A DNA stretch of 64,000 nt. It comes from Rhizobium sp. J15. Lineage in GTDB: Bacteria > Pseudomonadota > Alphaproteobacteria > Rhizobiales > Rhizobiaceae. The notes under the pieces are model-generated. The model was not told the origin of the DNA. It searched no databases and saw only the letters and a list, made by a program, of their open reading frames with translations. The DNA lies in contig NZ_NWSX01000022.1 in the NCBI RefSeq assembly GCF_002531825.1, forward strand, positions 26,621-90,620. The letters are read 5' to 3'. Made by a program: the position numbers and the translations under genes. Positions 61,811 to 64,000 of the stretch are shown here, in pieces (positions within the stretch are counted from its first letter, which is position 1; every line of letters begins with the position of its first letter).

Positions 61811-62638
61811 TCACTTCTTGGGAAGATACTGGTCCGGCATCGGCGAGCCCGGGAACCATTTTTCGTAGAGGGTCTTCCAGGTGCCGTCCTGCATCGCCTC
61901 GTGTAGCGCGCCGTTCAGCGCCGTGCGGAAGGCGTCATTGCCCTTGTGGATCACGAAGCCCGCCGGCGCGTCGAAGGAGGGGATGTTGACGGCGACCTTC
62001 AGCGCCGGATAGCGCTCGCCATATTGCTTGGCGGCCTCGTAGTCGAGGAAATGCGCGTCGATCGTGCCGTTGTTGAGCGCGGCGACGGCGGAATTGTTGT
62101 CGGGGAATTTCACCAGATCGGTCTCGCCGAAATTCTTGGCGGCATAGACTTCCTGCAGGGTTCCCTGGACGACGCCGAGGCGCTTGCCCTTCAGCCCGCC
62201 CGCATCCTTGATCGCCGCATCCGGCGTCAGCACGGAGAGGTAGCCGGCGAGATAACCATCGGAAAAATCCACCGTCTTCTTGCGGGCCTCGGTGGTTCCG
62301 ATCGCCGCGACGGCCACGTCGAACCGTTCGTTTGCGACCGACGGCAGCAGGGCTGAAAATTCCTGGCCGGTGAACGTCACCTTGTCCTTGGGAAAGCCGA
62401 TACGGGAGACGACGTTGAGGAACAGTTCGATATCGAAACCGGTGAACTGCCCGTCCGCCGTCGCGAACGTATAGGGCTTGGCGTCGCCCATCGTGCCGAC
62501 GCTGATCGTCCCCGGCTCGATGAGATTATAGGGGTTTTCCGCCGCGGCCACGGAACCGGCTCCCATTGCCAGCAGACATGTCAGAAGGCCGGCCCGCACG
62601 GGTGCCGCGATCGCTGCGAAAGATTGAAAAGGCTTCAT
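61811..62638 (-). CDS. Amino-acid ABC transporter substrate-binding protein
   Basis: 275 residues with a Sec signal peptide (FAAIAAPVRAGLLTCLLAMGAGSVAAAE). The mature domain is SBP_bac_3 type: ISVGTMGDAKPYTFATADGQFTGFDIELFLNVVSRIG, FDVAVAAIGTTEARKKTVDFSDGYL with the conserved Arg and T/S of amino-acid binding, and GVVQGTLQEVY. It is the first gene of an SBP-permease/ATPase-oxidase operon, transcribed from the LacI-controlled divergent region. Confidence 0.9.
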   Translation of the reverse strand: MKPFQSFAAIAAPVRAGLLTCLLAMGAGSVAAAENPYNLIEPGTISVGTMGDAKPYTFATADGQFTGFDIELFLNVVSRIGFPKDKVTFTGQEFSALLPSVANERFDVAVAAIGTTEARKKTVDFSDGYLAGYLSVLTPDAAIKDAGGLKGKRLGVVQGTLQEVYAAKNFGETDLVKFPDNNSAVAALNNGTIDAHFLDYEAAKQYGERYPALKVAVNIPSFDAPAGFVIHKGNDAFRTALNGALHEAMQDGTWKTLYEKWFPGSPMPDQYLPKK

Positions 62639-62721
62639 GGTCGTTCTCCGCTCTGAAGGATGCTCTTGTCGGCATTCGGATTTGCCCCGCCCTGCCGATC
62701 TCGGCAGAGGCGTCTGGACAA

Positions 62722-62754
62722 GATACCGGTCTCCTTTATAAAGAGACCGGTCTC
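62722..62754. promoter_or_regulatory. Paired LacI-type operators
   Basis: GAGACCGGTCTC (62743-62754) is a perfect 12-base palindrome with the central CG of LacI-family operators. GATACCGGTCTC (62722-62733) is a second copy with one arm mismatch. They are 21 bases apart, i.e. two helical turns on the same DNA face, between divergent starts at 62638 and 62814. Confidence 0.75.
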
Positions 62755-62813
62755 AAAGCATATTTGATATCTGTCAATTGACCGGCCGTCAACAACTCTT
62801 GTAGTGCTGCCCC

Positions 62814-63884
62814 ATGGAAGATTCCGCTGCTCCGAAACGTTCAGTCACGGTCGCCGACGTCGCGAAGGCGGCGCGCGTCTCAAAGGCGACGGCCGCCCGC
62901 GTGCTCGGCGGCTATGGCGTCGTCAGCGACAAGATCAGGGACGAGGTCATGGCGGCAGCCGCCGCGCTCGAATACCGCCCGAACGAACTCGCCCGCAGCA
63001 TGAGCACCGGACGGTCCGGCATCATCGGGGTGGTGGTCGGGGATATCGAGAATGCTTTCTTCAGCCTCGCCGTGCGCGGCATCACCGATGCGGCCCGCCT
63101 TGCCGGCTTCAACGTCATCATCGCCAATTCCGGCGAAGAACTCGGAGCGGAAAAATCGGCGGTCGACCTGCTGATCGGCAAACGCGTCGACGGGCTGATC
63201 GTCACACCCGCCCGCTGCGACAGCATGGAGCATCTGCAACAGGTCCGCCGCGCCGGCGTGCCCCTGGTGCTGTTCGACCGCAGCATCCCGGAACTCGATG
63301 TCGACGCCGTGACCGGCGACGACCGCGACGCCGCGACCGCCGCAACCCGATACCTCATCGGGCAGGGACATCGCCGGCTCGCTTATGTCTCGGCCATGGA
63401 AGCGGAGGACGGCGGGCTGACCGACATCGGACGGATCTCGAATTCGGCGGTACGCGAACGCGTCGAGGGTTTTGTCGGCGTTTTGACTGAGGCGGACCTG
63501 CCGAACCCGCTTCACTATGTCAGGCTCGGCGCCACGGACCAGCGGCAGACGGACGCGGTGATCGAACGCCTGCTCCAGGACGCGTCACCGCCGACGGCGC
63601 TCCTGGCATCGGACAGCCTCGTCGGGCTCAGGATCTTCAAATCGCTGCAGTCGCTTGGGCTTTCGATCCCGAACGACGTCTCGATGATTTCCTTCCTGGA
63701 TGCCGACTGGACCAGCGTCACCGTTCCGCCGATCACCATCGTCGACCAGCGCGTCTACGAGATGGGCAAGCTCGCCGGCGAGCGCCTGGTCGCCCGCATC
63801 GAGCGAGCCCCTCTTGCCGTCGAGCGTCTGCAGGTCGCAACGAGCCTAGTGATACGCGGCTCCGTCGCGACGATCGGCCGGTGA
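62814..63884 (+). CDS. LacI-family transcriptional regulator
   Basis: 356 residues. The HTH lies at about 12-32 (VTVADVAKAARVSKATAARVL) with hinge-helix region YRPNELARSMSTGRSG near 54-69. The periplasmic-binding-protein-like effector domain follows (IIGVVVGDIENAFFSLAVRGITDAARLAGFNVIIAN, DGLIVTP). It is divergent from the importer-oxidase operon across two CCGGTCTC-type palindromes and is the obvious repressor of that operon and probably of itself. The effector is presumably the imported compound. Confidence 0.9.
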   Translation: MEDSAAPKRSVTVADVAKAARVSKATAARVLGGYGVVSDKIRDEVMAAAAALEYRPNELARSMSTGRSGIIGVVVGDIENAFFSLAVRGITDAARLAGFNVIIANSGEELGAEKSAVDLLIGKRVDGLIVTPARCDSMEHLQQVRRAGVPLVLFDRSIPELDVDAVTGDDRDAATAATRYLIGQGHRRLAYVSAMEAEDGGLTDIGRISNSAVRERVEGFVGVLTEADLPNPLHYVRLGATDQRQTDAVIERLLQDASPPTALLASDSLVGLRIFKSLQSLGLSIPNDVSMISFLDADWTSVTVPPITIVDQRVYEMGKLAGERLVARIERAPLAVERLQVATSLVIRGSVATIGR

Positions 63885-64000
63885 CGGTGCCGGTTCGGCC
63901 GAATGCTGGGTTCTGGTGATCCCGTTTTTCCGGCCTCCGCTGAGAAAGAGGATGTGTCCGCTTTAGAGCGTCGGGCGCGATTTTTGAATCCTGCTCGATT
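63885..64000. other. Right-edge intergenic sequence with repeat fragment
   Basis: 116 bases after the lacI-type gene. From about 63961 it reads GCTTTAGAGCGTCGGG, resembling the first palindrome arm of the repeat at 56197-56240, so the edge probably cuts another dispersed intergenic element. No gene start is visible. Confidence 0.4.

Noticed and set aside
1..64000. CRISPR arrays, insertion sequences, prophage or conjugation genes
   Set aside because: No regularly spaced repeats, transposase, integrase or tra motifs were seen in any frame.

Overview
This 64 kb window has the high GC, codon use and gene content of an accessory replicon of a fast-growing rhizobium, most likely Rhizobium leguminosarum/etli or a close relative. 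The pointers are a complete bgsBA plus bgrRSTUWV mixed-linkage beta-glucan locus, a BiuH with the same catalytic positions as the R. leguminosarum enzyme, a nodule-type Nia metal ATPase with FixK/FNR-like boxes nearby, periplasmic nitrate reductase genes at the left edge, and many ABC uptake systems. No rRNA, tRNA, insertion sequence, CRISPR array or replication origin was seen.

Layout. (a) 1-2.5 kb: minus-strand napE and a cut-off napF, a secreted DUF2314 protein and an unknown membrane-anchored protein. (b) 2.8-13.1 kb: bgsB and bgsA (membrane fusion protein and c-di-GMP-activated glucan synthase), then six tightly packed genes, bgrR-S-T-U-W-V. These form a partner-switching cascade (PP2C phosphatase, anti-sigma-like kinase, STAS protein, a second degenerate kinase-like protein and a STAS-like/methyltransferase fusion) expected to set the activity of the diguanylate cyclase BgrR and so switch on BgsA. 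(c) 13-15.7 kb: an AraC regulator, a decayed stretch with palindromes, and a frameshifted LysR remnant. (d) 15.8-25.6 kb: a guanidine-I (ykkC) riboswitch with terminator heads an operon for guanidine uptake and degradation (ABC transporter, carboxyguanidine deiminase pair, guanidine carboxylase, allophanate hydrolase).

(e) 25.7-33.8 kb: a LysR-controlled set (creatininase-family amidohydrolase, NMT1-type ABC transporter, cytosine-deaminase-like amidohydrolase, FAD oxidase, flavodoxin-fold oxidoreductase), tied together by two copies of a 36-bp dyad. It looks like a catabolic route for an N-rich ring compound. (f) 33.8-41.9 kb: RidA, a GntR regulator with repeated TTGCATACAC sites, a BMP-type ABC transporter, biuret hydrolase BiuH, a second isochorismatase-family hydrolase and a cupin. 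BiuH makes allophanate, which the allophanate hydrolase of (d) can consume, so (d)-(f) together read as a nitrogen-scavenging island. (g) 42.2-49.2 kb: a microaerobic/stress block (universal stress protein, flavin-binding split-barrel protein, DksA-like, phasin-like, CBS-BON, Nia ATPase with C-terminal hemerythrin). Five FNR/FixK-like boxes lie 53-59 bases from start codons here.

(h) 49.3-59 kb: an EamA permease, a DUF763 protein, a lipid-related trio resembling ybhP-clsB-ybhN, small hypothetical genes, Kup potassium transporter and intergenic palindromic repeats. (i) 59-63.9 kb: an FAD-dependent amine/amino-acid oxidase with a fused permease-ATPase amino-acid ABC transporter and its binding protein, divergent from a LacI regulator across two operator-like palindromes.
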